Assembly: GCF_009759665.1 (NCBI RefSeq)
Contig: NZ_WQNE01000025.1
Location: 62,001-126,000 of the forward strand
Reading direction: 5' to 3'
Source: Bradyrhizobium cajani
GTDB taxonomy: Bacteria > Pseudomonadota > Alphaproteobacteria > Rhizobiales > Xanthobacteraceae
Length of the DNA: 64,000 nucleotides
Notes under the pieces: model-generated
The model's input: only the letters and a program-made list of their open reading frames with translations
What the model was told of the DNA's origin: nothing
Database searches by the model: none
Part shown: in pieces, positions 8,180-18,100 of the stretch
Position numbering within the stretch: position 1 is the stretch's first letter
How the letters are laid out: every line of letters begins with the position of its first letter
Program-made: the position numbers and the translations under genes

Positions 8180-9781
8180 TCAATTCAGGCCTTGGGCGCG
8201 CGACAGCGCTGCCGCGATCGCCTCGCGCGTCGGATTGCGGAAGCGCGCCGCGACATAGCCATCAGGCCTGAGCAGATAGGCCGTACCCGGCTCGGCGTCA
8301 TAGCGCTTCGCGACAAGGCCCGAGGGATCGGCAAGCCCGCCCTCGCCGCCGATACGGATATCCTTGACGCCATCGGGCGGATCGATCACCGCGCCATTGC
8401 TGAACGACAGCAGGGCGAAGTCCGTTCCACCCTTGCGGAAGGCATCCGTCAGATAGGCCTGCTCGGCAACGGGCGCGTCGAGCATGGAACAGCCGGGCGA
8501 CGGTCCGCCGCGCCACGCATCAGCATCCGGAGATGACAGCGGCGATTCGTAACTGCACGGCACCGACAGCCGGCCGCCATTGACCATGCGCTTGCCGAAC
8601 TCGGTCTCCTTGGCCAGCGACAACACCGCCTTGCGCAGCCGCGCTTCCTGATGCGAGTTCGGCGCCATGAAATCGGTCGAGCGCGTCGATTCGCGGATGT
8701 TCTCGTCGGCCGCCATGCTGCGCTCGGCATGATAGCTCTCCAGCAGGCTCGCAGGCGAAGCGCCGCGAAGCACGCGGTCGAGCTTCCAGGAGAGATTTTC
8801 GGCATCCTCGAGCCCGGAATTGGCGCCGCGCGCGCCGAACGGCGAGACCTGATGCGCGGAATCGCCGGCGAAGATCACGCGGCCATGGATGAAGCGGTCC
8901 ATCCGCCGGCACTGGAATTTGTAGAGCGAGATCCACTCGAACTCGAACTTGTCGTGGCCGAGCATGCGCGCGATGCGCGGCCGCACGTTTTCCGGCTTCT
9001 TCTCGACGACGGGATCGGCATAGCGGTTGAGCTGGAGGTCGATGCGCCAGACGTCGTCGGGCTGCCGGTGCAGCAGCGCCGAACGTCCCGCATGGAACGG
9101 CGGATCGAACCAGAACCAGCGCTCGGTGGGGAATTCCGCGGTCATCTTGACGTCGGCGATCAGGAACTGATCCTCGAACACCTGGCCGGCAAATTCCGCA
9201 CCCACCATCTGTCGCAGCGAGGAGCGTGCGCCGTCGCAGGCAATGACATATTGCGCATGCAGGCGATAGGCGCCCTCCGGCGTCTCGATCGTCAGCGCAA
9301 CGGAATCGTTGCGCTGCTCGAGTGCGGTCACCTTGTTGCGCCAGCGCAGGTCGATATCAGGCAGATCACCGATGCGATCGACCAGATAGGCTTCCGCGTA
9401 ATATTGCTGGAGGTTGATGAAGGCCGGCCGCTTGTGACCGTCCTCGGGCAGAAGATTGAACTGGTAGAGCTGGGACTCGCCGTGAAAGATACGGCCGACA
9501 CTCCACACCACGCCCTTGGCGACCATGCGGTCCGCGACGCCGAGCCGGTCCCAATATTCCAGCGATCGCTTGGAGAAGCAGATCGCGCGCGAGCCCTCGC
9601 CGATGCGGTCGGCATCATCCAGAAGGACGACGCGCTGACCGCGCTGGGCGAGGTCGATTGCGAGCGACAGCCCGACCGGTCCGGCGCCGACCACCACGAC
9701 CGCATGCTCGGCCGGGTCCTGGCCGGGACGATCCTGATCGGGGTGGCGTCGATAGCCGAACTGGGATTTGGCCTGCGCCAT
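8180..9781 (-). CDS. FAD-dependent aromatic-ring monooxygenase (MhpA/PHBH type)
   Basis: The 533-residue flavoprotein has the dinucleotide motif VVVGAGPVGLSLAIDLAQRG near residue 30, a CDGARSS segment mid-protein, and GDSAHQVSPFGARGANSGLED, the second FAD motif of class A hydroxylases. A thioredoxin-like C-terminal region, typical of larger phenol-hydroxylase relatives, follows. It is the first gene of the run reaching hmgA and fahA, so hydroxylation of an aromatic acid to homogentisate, for example 3-hydroxyphenylacetate, is a reasonable inference. ATG follows AAGGATAG. The divergent MarR gene probably controls it. Confidence 0.88.
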   Translation of the reverse strand: MAQAKSQFGYRRHPDQDRPGQDPAEHAVVVVGAGPVGLSLAIDLAQRGQRVVLLDDADRIGEGSRAICFSKRSLEYWDRLGVADRMVAKGVVWSVGRIFHGESQLYQFNLLPEDGHKRPAFINLQQYYAEAYLVDRIGDLPDIDLRWRNKVTALEQRNDSVALTIETPEGAYRLHAQYVIACDGARSSLRQMVGAEFAGQVFEDQFLIADVKMTAEFPTERWFWFDPPFHAGRSALLHRQPDDVWRIDLQLNRYADPVVEKKPENVRPRIARMLGHDKFEFEWISLYKFQCRRMDRFIHGRVIFAGDSAHQVSPFGARGANSGLEDAENLSWKLDRVLRGASPASLLESYHAERSMAADENIRESTRSTDFMAPNSHQEARLRKAVLSLAKETEFGKRMVNGGRLSVPCSYESPLSSPDADAWRGGPSPGCSMLDAPVAEQAYLTDAFRKGGTDFALLSFSNGAVIDPPDGVKDIRIGGEGGLADPSGLVAKRYDAEPGTAYLLRPDGYVAARFRNPTREAIAAALSRAQGLN

Positions 9782-9823
9782 GCACTATCCTTGGCTCTGG
9801 TCAGGGGAAGACTGATCTGCTAG

Positions 9824-9843
9824 ATAGTCTCACGTGCAACTAT
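9824..9843. promoter_or_regulatory. Candidate MarR operator (ATAGT-N2-CACGTG-N2-ACTAT)
   Basis: ATAGTCTCACGTGCAACTAT is symmetrical at 16 of 20 positions around CACGTG. It is located 43 bases upstream of the monooxygenase start and about 50 upstream of the chosen MarR start. Size and position suit a MarR dimer site controlling both genes. Confidence 0.6.
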
Positions 9844-9892
9844 TTTGGACCGGAGCCGGCCGGCCGTCAACTGGAATTCGGAGCGAGCTGAT

Positions 9893-10435
9893 TTGGCCAG
9901 GACATCCAGCGATACGGCGCTGAAGACACGCGAGACGGACGAGGCGTCGCCGCGGCCAAAGGCGCGGCTCGACCTGTTCAAGTTCGTGCCATTCCGCCTC
10001 AACCGGCTCGCCGCGGAAGTGAGTTCCGCGCTCGCTGTCGAATATCAGGAGCGTCATGGCCTCGACATTCCGGCATGGCGCGTCATCGCCACGCTCGGCT
10101 TCCGCAACGATGCCTGTAGCGCGCAATTCATCTCGCAATGCACCCGCACGCACAAATCGACCATCAGCCGCGCAGTGACGACGCTGTTGCAGGAGGGGCT
10201 GATCGAGCGGGTCGAGAACGAAGCGGACCGCCGCGAATTCCGCCTGCAACTGACGAAGAAGGGCCGCGCGCTTTACGAGGAGTTATTCCCGCAATTGCTG
10301 CGGCGGGAAGACGAGATCCTCGCCTGCCTCTCCGCGCAGGAACGCAAGCAGCTGTCGGCGCTACTCGGCAAGATCGAAGCGAGCCTCGATCTGATCCAGA
10401 CCAGCGAAGAGGCGGACGCGAAGCAGGCGTATTAG
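9893..10435 (+). CDS. MarR family transcriptional regulator
   Basis: A winged-helix regulator of about 180 residues. The HTH and wing are visible as FISQCTRTHKSTISRAVTTL and LIERVENEADRREFRLQLTKKG. TTG at 9893 was chosen because GGAGC precedes it and it leaves the palindrome at 9824 untranscribed or in the leader; another TTG at 9845 would extend the protein by 16 residues. Divergent from the aromatic monooxygenase, it is most simply a repressor relieved by an aromatic acid. It is followed by a palindromic repeat. Confidence 0.88.
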   Translation: MARTSSDTALKTRETDEASPRPKARLDLFKFVPFRLNRLAAEVSSALAVEYQERHGLDIPAWRVIATLGFRNDACSAQFISQCTRTHKSTISRAVTTLLQEGLIERVENEADRREFRLQLTKKGRALYEELFPQLLRREDEILACLSAQERKQLSALLGKIEASLDLIQTSEEADAKQAY

Positions 10436-10440
10436 CTGCC

Positions 10441-10550
10441 CCTCATGGTGAGGAGGCGCGAAGCGCCGTCTCGAACCATGAAGGCCCCGCTGCTGCATCT
10501 CGGCCTGCATCCTTCGAGACGGCCGCGATGCGGCCTCCTCAGGATGAGGG
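10441..10550. repeat. Intergenic repeat, CTCATGGTGAGGAG / GGATGAGG family
   Basis: Outer arms CCTCATGGTGAGGAGGC and GCCTCCTCAGGATGAGGG enclose TCTCGAACCATGAAGG and CCTTCGAGA. A second copy occurs at 30432-30544. It lies between two convergent genes. Confidence 0.78.
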
Positions 10551-10562
10551 TTTCGCACCATA

Positions 10563-11369
10563 CTATTTCGCAAACGATCTCGACGGCGGCAGGTGCAGCG
10601 CCCAGGCGTCGACCTTGTCGCTGGCGCGCGGATAGATCTCCGTCACGATCGGATCATGCCCGGGAATGAATCTATCGGGGTGGCCGGCGAGGCGTTCGAT
10701 GGTCTCCCAGCCCTGCGCCATGTCGCCGACATTGTAGACGATCGGGAACGGGCTCCTGCGCTGGAGATTGGCGTAGTAATGCGCGGCATCGGAGGCCAGC
10801 ACCACCGGCCCGCGCGAGGTCTCGACCTTGACCACCTGCAAGCCGTCGGAATGGCCGCCGACACGATGCACGGTGACGCCCGGCGCCACCTCGCCATCGC
10901 CGGAATGGAAGTGGACGCGCTCGCCGTAGACATGGCGCACCATCTGCGTGACGTGCTCGACCGTAAATGGATGCCGCAATAGGCCGTTGCACATGCAGCG
11001 CCCCGTCGCATAGGCCATCTCGCGCTCCTGGAGATGGAAGCGCGCATTCGGGAAACGATCGAGATTGCCGGCGTGGTCGTAATGCAGATGCGTCACGATG
11101 ATGTCGCGGATGGCGGACGCCGCAACGCCAAAGCGCTCCAGCGCATCGACCGGATTGAGCGTCAGCTTGCGCGCCCGCGCGCTCGCCTCCTCGGCGTTGA
11201 AGCCGGTGTCGACCAGAATGTCGCGGCCGCCGCCGCGGATCAGCCAGACGAAGTAGTCGAGATCCTGCGCCGCGCTATCGTGCGGATCGGGCGCAAGGAA
11301 GTTCATGTGGGGGGTGCGCGGCGACATCGTCGCATAGCGCAGCGCGTAGATTTCGTAGGCGTTTCCCAT
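10563..11369 (-). CDS. N-acyl-homoserine-lactonase-family metallohydrolase
   Basis: The 268-residue metallo-beta-lactamase-fold protein keeps the full zinc set: THLHYDHAGN (His94, His96, Asp98, His99), GGHSDG, SDAAHYY and PGHDP. The YNVGDMAQGWETIERLAG region is typical of AttM/AiiB-like lactonases, which open acyl-homoserine-lactone rings; related lactonases act on other lactones. It has no signal peptide. A near-ideal Crp site lies 121 bases upstream, suggesting cAMP control. Contrast with the degenerate relative at 6941. Confidence 0.87.
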   Translation of the reverse strand: MGNAYEIYALRYATMSPRTPHMNFLAPDPHDSAAQDLDYFVWLIRGGGRDILVDTGFNAEEASARARKLTLNPVDALERFGVAASAIRDIIVTHLHYDHAGNLDRFPNARFHLQEREMAYATGRCMCNGLLRHPFTVEHVTQMVRHVYGERVHFHSGDGEVAPGVTVHRVGGHSDGLQVVKVETSRGPVVLASDAAHYYANLQRRSPFPIVYNVGDMAQGWETIERLAGHPDRFIPGHDPIVTEIYPRASDKVDAWALHLPPSRSFAK

Positions 11370-11751
11370 GGCTTTGTTCTTCTTGCTTTTGGCTGTGTTC
11401 TTCTGATTGGACTTGCGGGACGAACCCCTTCACCAAGCCATTGTCCGCCGCAAAGGTCAAATACCGCGGGTTGCGGCGCGGCGCTGCAATGTGAGACCAA
11501 TCACATTTTCATCGCCATGGCGGCCCTATCATGCCGCCGATAGGATCGAACCAGATCGCATCGAGCACATCCATGACAGCCCGGTCATTCCCCTGCGGCG
11601 CGCCCACGCGTTCCGGTCAATTGTTGCGATAATGCCGAATCTCCAAGCGGTTGACGCCCCCCATCCCCGGTTTGATAATGCAAATTGCGTAAGTTAAGGT
11701 CGCCGCGGCGCAAGCTGGGAACGGCGCCTTTTTGGCTGGACCGCGCTGATT
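11370..11751. other. 382-bp divergent intergenic region with no gene
   Basis: I see no protein-like frame. It contains the Crp-type site at 11490 and must hold promoters for the lactonase on one side and the secreted caspase-fold gene on the other. Confidence 0.6.
11490..11505. promoter_or_regulatory. Crp-type binding site TGTGA-N6-TCACA
   Basis: ATGTGAGACCAATCACAT contains both consensus half-sites exactly with six-base spacing. It is 121 bases upstream of the lactonase start and about 246 upstream of the caspase-fold gene. The Crp-family protein encoded at 19015 has the matching recognition residues. Confidence 0.65.
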
Positions 11752-13287
11752 ATGAAAATTCGCTTCCTTGTTCTTCTGCCCTTGCTCCTCTCGCTCGTCC
11801 CGGCCGCTCCATCGCTTGCGGCCGGCGACCGTTATGCGTTGGTCATCGGCAATGCCAAATATCCGGACGCGGACGCTCCGCTGAAGGAACCGCTCAATGA
11901 CGCGCGCGACGTCGCCGACGAGCTCAAGCGCGACGGCTTTTCGGTCGAGATCGGCGAGAACCTGACCGGCGACGGCATGCGCCGCGCCTTCGACAAGCTC
12001 TACACCAAGATCAAGCCGGGGTCGGTGGCACTGGTGTTCTTCAGCGGTTTCGGCATCCAGTCGGCACGCCAGAGCTACATGCTCCCGGTCGATGCGCAGA
12101 TCTGGACCGAATCCGACGTGCGCCGCGACGGTTTCAGCCTCGAGACCGTCCTTGGCGAGCTCAACACCCGCGGCGCCGGCGTCAAGATCGCGCTGATCGA
12201 CGCCTCCAGGCGCAACCCGTTCGAACGCCGGTTCCGCAGCTTCTCGGCCGGCCTGACGCCGGTCATCGCGCCGAACGGCACCCTGGTGATGTATTCGGCT
12301 GCGCTGGCCTCGGTGGTTTCGGACGCCGGCGGCGAGCACAGCCTGTTCGTCCAGGAACTCCTCAAGGAAATCCGCGTCCCCGACCTGATGGCCGAGGAGA
12401 CGCTGAACCGCACCAAGATGGGCGTCACCCGGGCCTCGCGCGGCGAGCAGGTGCCGTGGATATCCTCTTCATTGGCCGAAGACTTTTCGTTCATGCCGGG
12501 TGCAGCGGGATCGCGTCCGGCGACGCCGCCGCCCGCGCCTCCCGCACCGCCGGCCGTGGTTGCCAACAATCCGCCGCCGGCGCCGCCCGCGCCACCATCA
12601 CCGCCTCCGCCGCCGAAGCCGGCCGACACGGCGGCGGCACCTGCTCCTGCGCCCGCACCTCCACCTGCGCCCGCCCCATCACCGAAGCCGCAGGTCGAGG
12701 CGGCCCTGCCGCCACCGCCACCGCCGGTGAAACCGGCCGAGACCACCCCTGCGCCGAGCACGGATAGCGGGCCGAGCGCGGCCGCCCTGGCCGACGACCC
12801 CACGATCAAGAGCCTGACAGCCAAGATCGCCTCCAATCCGGATGACGTGAATGCGCTGTACCGGCGCGGTCAGGTCTATGCCAGCAAGGGCGCCTATACC
12901 CTCGCCATCAAGGATTTTGACGACACGCTCCGGATCAACTCGAAGGACGTCGAAGCGCTGAACAACCGCTGCTGGACCCGCACTGTGGTCGGCGACCTCC
13001 AGGCCGCATTGAAGGATTGCAACGAGGCGTTGCGGTTGCGGCCGAACTTCGTCGATGCGCTGGACAGCCGGGGACTCGTCAATTTGAAATCGGGCGCGGT
13101 CAAGAACGCGATTGCCGATTTCGATGCGGCCCTGAGGATCAACCCGCGCCTGACCTCTTCACTTTATGGCCGCGGCATCGCCAAGCAGCGCAATGGCTCG
13201 GCCCAGGAAGGGGCACTGGACATCGCCAATGCCAAGGCGATGGACCCGAACATCGTTCAGGAATTCGCAAGTTACGGAGTCCGTTGA
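11752..13287 (+). CDS. Secreted caspase-fold pseudo-protease with TPR repeats
   Basis: The 511-residue protein has a signal peptide (1-24, cut near SLAAG), a caspase p20-like domain (about 25-240), a Pro/Ala-rich linker (about 250-345) and three or more TPRs (about 365-500). Caspase landmarks are present (YALVIGNAKY, PLNDARDV), but the catalytic His of the SGHG motif is Phe100 (FFSGFG) and the catalytic Cys of DxCR is Ser152 (IDASRRNPF). A cysteine-protease mechanism is therefore unlikely. It probably works as a periplasmic scaffold. An OmpA-like gene follows on the same strand. A paralogue is at 45505. Confidence 0.88.
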   Translation: MKIRFLVLLPLLLSLVPAAPSLAAGDRYALVIGNAKYPDADAPLKEPLNDARDVADELKRDGFSVEIGENLTGDGMRRAFDKLYTKIKPGSVALVFFSGFGIQSARQSYMLPVDAQIWTESDVRRDGFSLETVLGELNTRGAGVKIALIDASRRNPFERRFRSFSAGLTPVIAPNGTLVMYSAALASVVSDAGGEHSLFVQELLKEIRVPDLMAEETLNRTKMGVTRASRGEQVPWISSSLAEDFSFMPGAAGSRPATPPPAPPAPPAVVANNPPPAPPAPPSPPPPPKPADTAAAPAPAPAPPPAPAPSPKPQVEAALPPPPPPVKPAETTPAPSTDSGPSAAALADDPTIKSLTAKIASNPDDVNALYRRGQVYASKGAYTLAIKDFDDTLRINSKDVEALNNRCWTRTVVGDLQAALKDCNEALRLRPNFVDALDSRGLVNLKSGAVKNAIADFDAALRINPRLTSSLYGRGIAKQRNGSAQEGALDIANAKAMDPNIVQEFASYGVR

Positions 13288-13433
13288 TTTTTTTTGAGTT
13301 GAGACGCGACTCGCCTCGAACCTTGAACAGCCCAAGGAAGACTAATGGGCGGATGATGAAGGCGGCCTTTTTCCCTGGCGGCCTATTGCGGAATTTGGAA
13401 GAGCGCGAACTGACTGCGCAGGAGGGACTGGCT

Positions 13434-14096
13434 ATGAGAATGGCTGCAAAAGGGCGTACCGCGATCCTGTCCATGATCATCGGCGCCGCTCTGTCGGCCT
13501 CGCCGGTGTTTGCCGGCGACGATGGCAACAGCAAGAACGTCACCGAGGACGAGATCGTCCGCGCGCTGGCGCCGCCGCCGAAGAAGCCCCTGACCCGCGG
13601 CCTCTCGATCGCCCCGCAAGCCGATCCCGCGCCGAATGCGGCGGAGACCAAGCTGATCCAGTCCATGCGCGGCCGCTCAACGCGCTCGCTGTCCTCGACC
13701 GAGCGCGAGGAGATCGCCTCGGCCGCCAAGGACAAGCCGAACATCGATCTCGAGATCACCTTCGACTACAACTCCGCCAATATCAGCGCCAAGTCGATGC
13801 CTTCCGTGCAGGCGCTCGGCCGCGCGCTGACCAGCCCCGATCTGAAGGGCTCGACCTTCGTCGTCGCCGGCCACACCGACGCCGCCGGTGGCGAGGCCTA
13901 CAACCAGGACCTGTCGGAGCGCCGCGCCGATTCGATCAAGCGCTATCTCGTCGAGAAATACAGCATTGCCGCGACCGACCTCGTCACCGTCGGCTACGGC
14001 AAGAGCAAGCTGAAGGACCCGAACCAGCCGATGGCGGAGGTCAATCGACGCGTGCAGGTCGTCAACATGGAAAACAAGACCACCGCATCGAAGTAG
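13434..14096 (+). CDS. OmpA-family peptidoglycan-binding protein
   Basis: The 220-residue protein has a signal peptide ending near SPVFAGDD and a C-terminal OmpA domain (about 110-215): ITFDYNSANIS, VVAGHTDAAGGEAYNQDLSERRADSIKRYL (broken after AYNQ) and VGYGKSK. The Asp and Arg that hold diaminopimelate in the family are visible in GHTDA and SERRA. ATG at 13434 was chosen from GGAGGGAC upstream; the longer frame runs back into the previous gene. It follows the caspase-TPR gene by 146 bases and ends at a clear terminator. Confidence 0.9.
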   Translation: MRMAAKGRTAILSMIIGAALSASPVFAGDDGNSKNVTEDEIVRALAPPPKKPLTRGLSIAPQADPAPNAAETKLIQSMRGRSTRSLSSTEREEIASAAKDKPNIDLEITFDYNSANISAKSMPSVQALGRALTSPDLKGSTFVVAGHTDAAGGEAYNQDLSERRADSIKRYLVEKYSIAATDLVTVGYGKSKLKDPNQPMAEVNRRVQVVNMENKTTASK

Positions 14097-14156
14097 CACG
14101 ACGTAATCCTTTGAAGTGACAAGTCGTGATGTGGTGTAAAGTCTCGCTTCCAAAGC

Positions 14157-14187
14157 GCGTCCCGCAGCTTTGCGGGACGCTTCATTT
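14157..14187 (+). terminator. Rho-independent terminator after the OmpA gene
   Basis: A 10-bp perfect stem (GCGTCCCGCA with TGCGGGACGC) and a GCTT loop are followed by TTCATTTC. It separates the caspase/OmpA pair from the RND genes. Confidence 0.8.
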
Positions 14188-14250
14188 CAGGGAAACGCTC
14201 TCTCTAGGCCTCGTGCGGACGGCCGTGAGCCAGGCCAGGACAATCCGGCG

Positions 14251-15180
14251 ATGAAGGTCTCCGAATATCTCAAACCCGCCGGAACCGTGGTGTTCGTCGT
14301 TGCACTCGGCGTCGGCTATTATCTGTTCGAGCATCGGCGTCGCGCCGAGCCGAAGGAAACGCCGGGCGAGGCGCTCGTCATCGTGACGAAGTCGACCAAT
14401 GCCTGCTTCTCCGACCTGGTCCGGGTGACCGGCTTCTTCGTCCCGCGCCGCGAGGCCGTGGTCGTCGCCGACCAGGAGGGGTCCAGGGTCACCGATGTCT
14501 TCGTCACCGAAGGTACCATTGTCACCGAGAACCAGGAACTGGCGCGCCTGACGGCGCCGCCGCAGATTCCGGGCCAGCCGCAGCGCCCCGGCCCGCAGGG
14601 TCCGATCTCGCTGAAGGCGCCGGCGCCCGGCCTCATCACCGAGGTCCGCACCGTCGTCGGCGCCCCCGCCTCGCCGCAGGCCGGACCGATGTTCCGCATC
14701 GCCGTCAACAACGAGATCGAGCTCGACGCCCAGGTCCCGGCGGTGCACATGCCCAAGCTCAGTCCTGGCGCGACCGTGCGCATCAGCCGCGACGACGCGC
14801 CCGACCTGATCGGACGGGTTCGGCTGGTTGCGCCCGAAATCGACCGCGCCACCCAGCTCGGCCGCGTCCGCATCAGCGTCACCAACAATCCCTCGCTGAA
14901 AGTCGGCATATTCGCCCGCGCCTCCATCGACGCCAAGCGAAGCTGCGGCGTCTCGATCCCCAAGACCGCGATCGACCATCTCACCGTACAGGTGGTGAAG
15001 GGCAACGTGGTCGAGACGCGCAAGGTGCGGGTCGGGCTGACGTCCGACACCTCAACGGAAATTCTGGAAGGTCTCGACGTCGGCGAAATCGTCGTGGCCG
15101 ACGCCGGTTCTTCGCTGCATGACGGCGACCAGATCAAAACCATGTTCGCCGATGAACTCGATCGCACGCGGGTACGCTGA
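14251..15180 (+). CDS. RND efflux periplasmic adaptor (HlyD/MFP family)
   Basis: The 309-residue protein has an uncleaved N-terminal membrane segment (about 11-28), lipoyl-type halves (ADQEGSRVTDVFVTEGTIVTEN and a later GLITEVRTVVGAP strand), a beta-barrel and a membrane-proximal domain. The helical hairpin is very short, replaced by a Pro/Gly-rich stretch. ATG at 14251 opens the membrane segment. Its stop overlaps the pump start (TGATG), so the two are co-translated. The segment CFSDLVRVTG resembles CFSDIVEATG in the orphan adaptor at 44318. Confidence 0.9.
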   Translation: MKVSEYLKPAGTVVFVVALGVGYYLFEHRRRAEPKETPGEALVIVTKSTNACFSDLVRVTGFFVPRREAVVVADQEGSRVTDVFVTEGTIVTENQELARLTAPPQIPGQPQRPGPQGPISLKAPAPGLITEVRTVVGAPASPQAGPMFRIAVNNEIELDAQVPAVHMPKLSPGATVRISRDDAPDLIGRVRLVAPEIDRATQLGRVRISVTNNPSLKVGIFARASIDAKRSCGVSIPKTAIDHLTVQVVKGNVVETRKVRVGLTSDTSTEILEGLDVGEIVVADAGSSLHDGDQIKTMFADELDRTRVR

Positions 15181-18100
15181 TGGCTCTTAATATCTCCGCA
15201 TGGTCGATCCGCAATCCGCTGCCGTCGGTCGTCTTCTCGATCATTCTCCTGATCCTCGGCTGGACCTCCTTCACCAAGCTCGCGGTGACGCGGCTGCCGT
15301 CGGCCGACATTCCCGTGATCTCGGTTGCGGTCTCGCAGTTCGGCGCAGCGCCGGCCGAGCTGGAATCGCAGGTGACCAAGACGGTTGAAGACGCCGTCTC
15401 CGGTGTCGAGGGCGTCAGGCACATCACCTCCTCGATCACCGACGGCCTCTCGGTCACCACGATCCAGTTCGCGCTCGAGACCAACACCGACCGCGCGCTC
15501 AACGACGTCAAGGACGCGGTGACGCGCGTGCGTTCCAACCTGCCGCAGAACGTCACCGAGCCGCTGATCCAGCGCGTCGACGTCATCGGCCTGCCGATCG
15601 TGACCTACGCCGCGATCTCGCCCGGCAAGACGCCGGAGCAGCTCTCCTATTTCGTCGACGATGTGGTCAAGCGCGCGCTGCAGGGCGTGCGCGGGGTCGC
15701 CCAGGTCGAACGCATCGGCGGTGTCGAGCGCGAGATCCTGGTTTCGCTCGATCCCGACCGCTTGCAGGCAATGGGGCTGACGGCCGTCAACGTCAGCCAG
15801 AGCCTGCGCGGCACCAATGTCGACGTCGCCGGCGGCCGCGCCGAGATCGGCAAGAACGACCAGGCCATCCGCACGCTCGCGGGCGCCAAGACGCTGAGCG
15901 ACCTTGCCGGCACCATGATCCCGCTGTTTGGCGGCGGCGAGGTCCGGCTCGATGATCTCGGCACCGTCACCGACACCATCGCCGATCGCCGCACCTTCGC
16001 CCGCTTCAACGGCGAGCCGGTGGTCGCCCTCGGCATCAAGCGTTCCAAGGGCGCCAGCGACGTGAAGGTGGCCGAGGCCGTACAGAAGCGCATCGATGCG
16101 CTGAAAGCAGCCTATCCCGATGTCGACCTCAAGCTGATCGACACCTCGGTCGAATATACCAAGGGCAATTACCACGCGGCGATCTCGACCCTGTTCGAAG
16201 GCGCCATCCTCGCCGTCATCATCGTGCTGCTGTTCCTGCGCGACCTGCGCGCCACCATCATCGCCGCGATCTCGCTGCCGCTGTCGATCTTCCCGGCATT
16301 CTGGGCGATGGACCTCCTCGGCTTCTCGCTGAACCTCGTCAGCTTCCTCGCCATCACGCTGTCGACGGGTATTCTCGTCGACGATGCCATCGTCGAGATC
16401 GAGAACATCGTCCGGCACATGAACATGGGCAAGTCGCCCTATCGTGCCGCGCTGGAGGCCGCCGACGAGATCGGCCTCGCGGTGATCGCGATTTCGCTGA
16501 CCATCATCGCGATCTTCGCACCTGCGAGCTTCATGTCGGGCATCGCCGGACAGTTCTTCAAGCAGTTCGGCATCACCGTCTCGGTGCAGGTGTTCTTCTC
16601 GCTGCTCGCCGCGCGCTTCGTCACGCCGGTGCTGGCCGCCTACTTCCTCAAGCACCATGCGCATGTGGAGCCGCCGCCCGGCCGCGTGCTGCGGTCCTAT
16701 CACAGGATCGTGGCCTGGTCGGTGAAGCACTATTTCATCACGGTGCTGATCGGCCTCGGCGTGTTCGCCGCGTCGATCTGGAGCATCACGCTGCTGCCGC
16801 AGGGCTTCCTGCCGGCGCAGGACAGCGCACGTTCGCTGCTTGCCCTCGAGCTTCCGCCGGGCACCCAGCTCGCCTACACCGAGAAGGTCACCGAGGACAT
16901 CGTCGCGCGCCTGCGCAAGCGGCCCGAGGTCAAGAGCATCTTCGTCGACGGCGGGCGCGTTCCGCCGGGCACCCAGGAAGTGCGTCGCGCCGCCCTGATC
17001 ATCAACTACACGCCCAAGGACAGCCGCGACATCACCCAGCGCGAGCTCGAATTCTCGATCAGCCAGGAGCTGGAGAACGTTCCCGATATCCGCTTCTGGT
17101 TCCTCGACGAGAACGGCCTGCGCGCGATCTCGCTGGTGGTGACCGGCGTCGATCCCAACATCGTCAACAACGTCGCGAGCGAGCTTGCGACGCAGATGAA
17201 GCGGATTCCCACGATCTCCAACGTGATCTCGGAAACCTCGCTGGAGCGCCCGGAGCTGCGTATCGAGCCGCGCGCCGATCTCGCCGCACGGCTCGGCGTC
17301 TCGACCGAAAGCCTGTCGCAGACGATCCGCGTTGCCACCATCGGCGACGTCGGGCCTGCGCTCGCCAAGTTCGATGTCGGCGATCGCCTGGTGCCGATCC
17401 GCGTGCAGCTCGAGGATGCCGCGCGCGGCAATCTGAAGACGCTCGAACAGCTCCGCGTGCCGCTGGGCGAGCACGGCGAGAAGGGTGGCGTGCCGCTCTC
17501 GGTCATCGCCGACGTCAAGCTCGATCAGGGTCCGACCAGCATCAACCGCTACGATCGTGAACGGCAGGCGACCGTCGCAGCCGACCTCGTCGGCTCCGCC
17601 GCGCTCGGCGACGCCACCAAGAAGATCTACGACCTGCCCGTGATGAAGAGCTTGCCAAAAGGCGTGAAGGTCTCGCCCTCCGGCGACGCCGAAAGCCTGA
17701 ACGAGCTGTCCGACGGCTTCGCCACCGCGATCACGGCGGGCCTCATGATGGTCTATGCCGTGCTGGTGCTGCTGTTCGGCACCTTCCTCCAGCCGATCAC
17801 CATCCTATTCTCGCTGCCGCTCTCGATCGGCGGCGCCATCGCGGCGCTGCTCGTCACCGGCAAGCAGCTCACGACGCCGGTATGGATCGGCATTCTGATG
17901 CTGATGGGCATCGTCACCAAGAACGCGATCATGCTGGTGGAGTTCGCCATCGAAGCCATTCACGCCGGCAAGCCGCGCGAAGAGGCGATGATCGACGCCG
18001 GCATGAAGCGCGCCCGTCCGATCGTGATGACCACGATCGCGATGGCCGCGGGCATGATGCCGAGCGCGCTCGCGGTCGGCGCCGGCGGCGAGTTCCGCTC

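Noticed and set aside
14319..17474. 1051-codon open frame antisense to the RND genes
   Set aside because: It mirrors the adaptor and pump genes, and its product is a His/Asp/Arg-rich composition typical of a reverse-strand shadow in GC-rich DNA.
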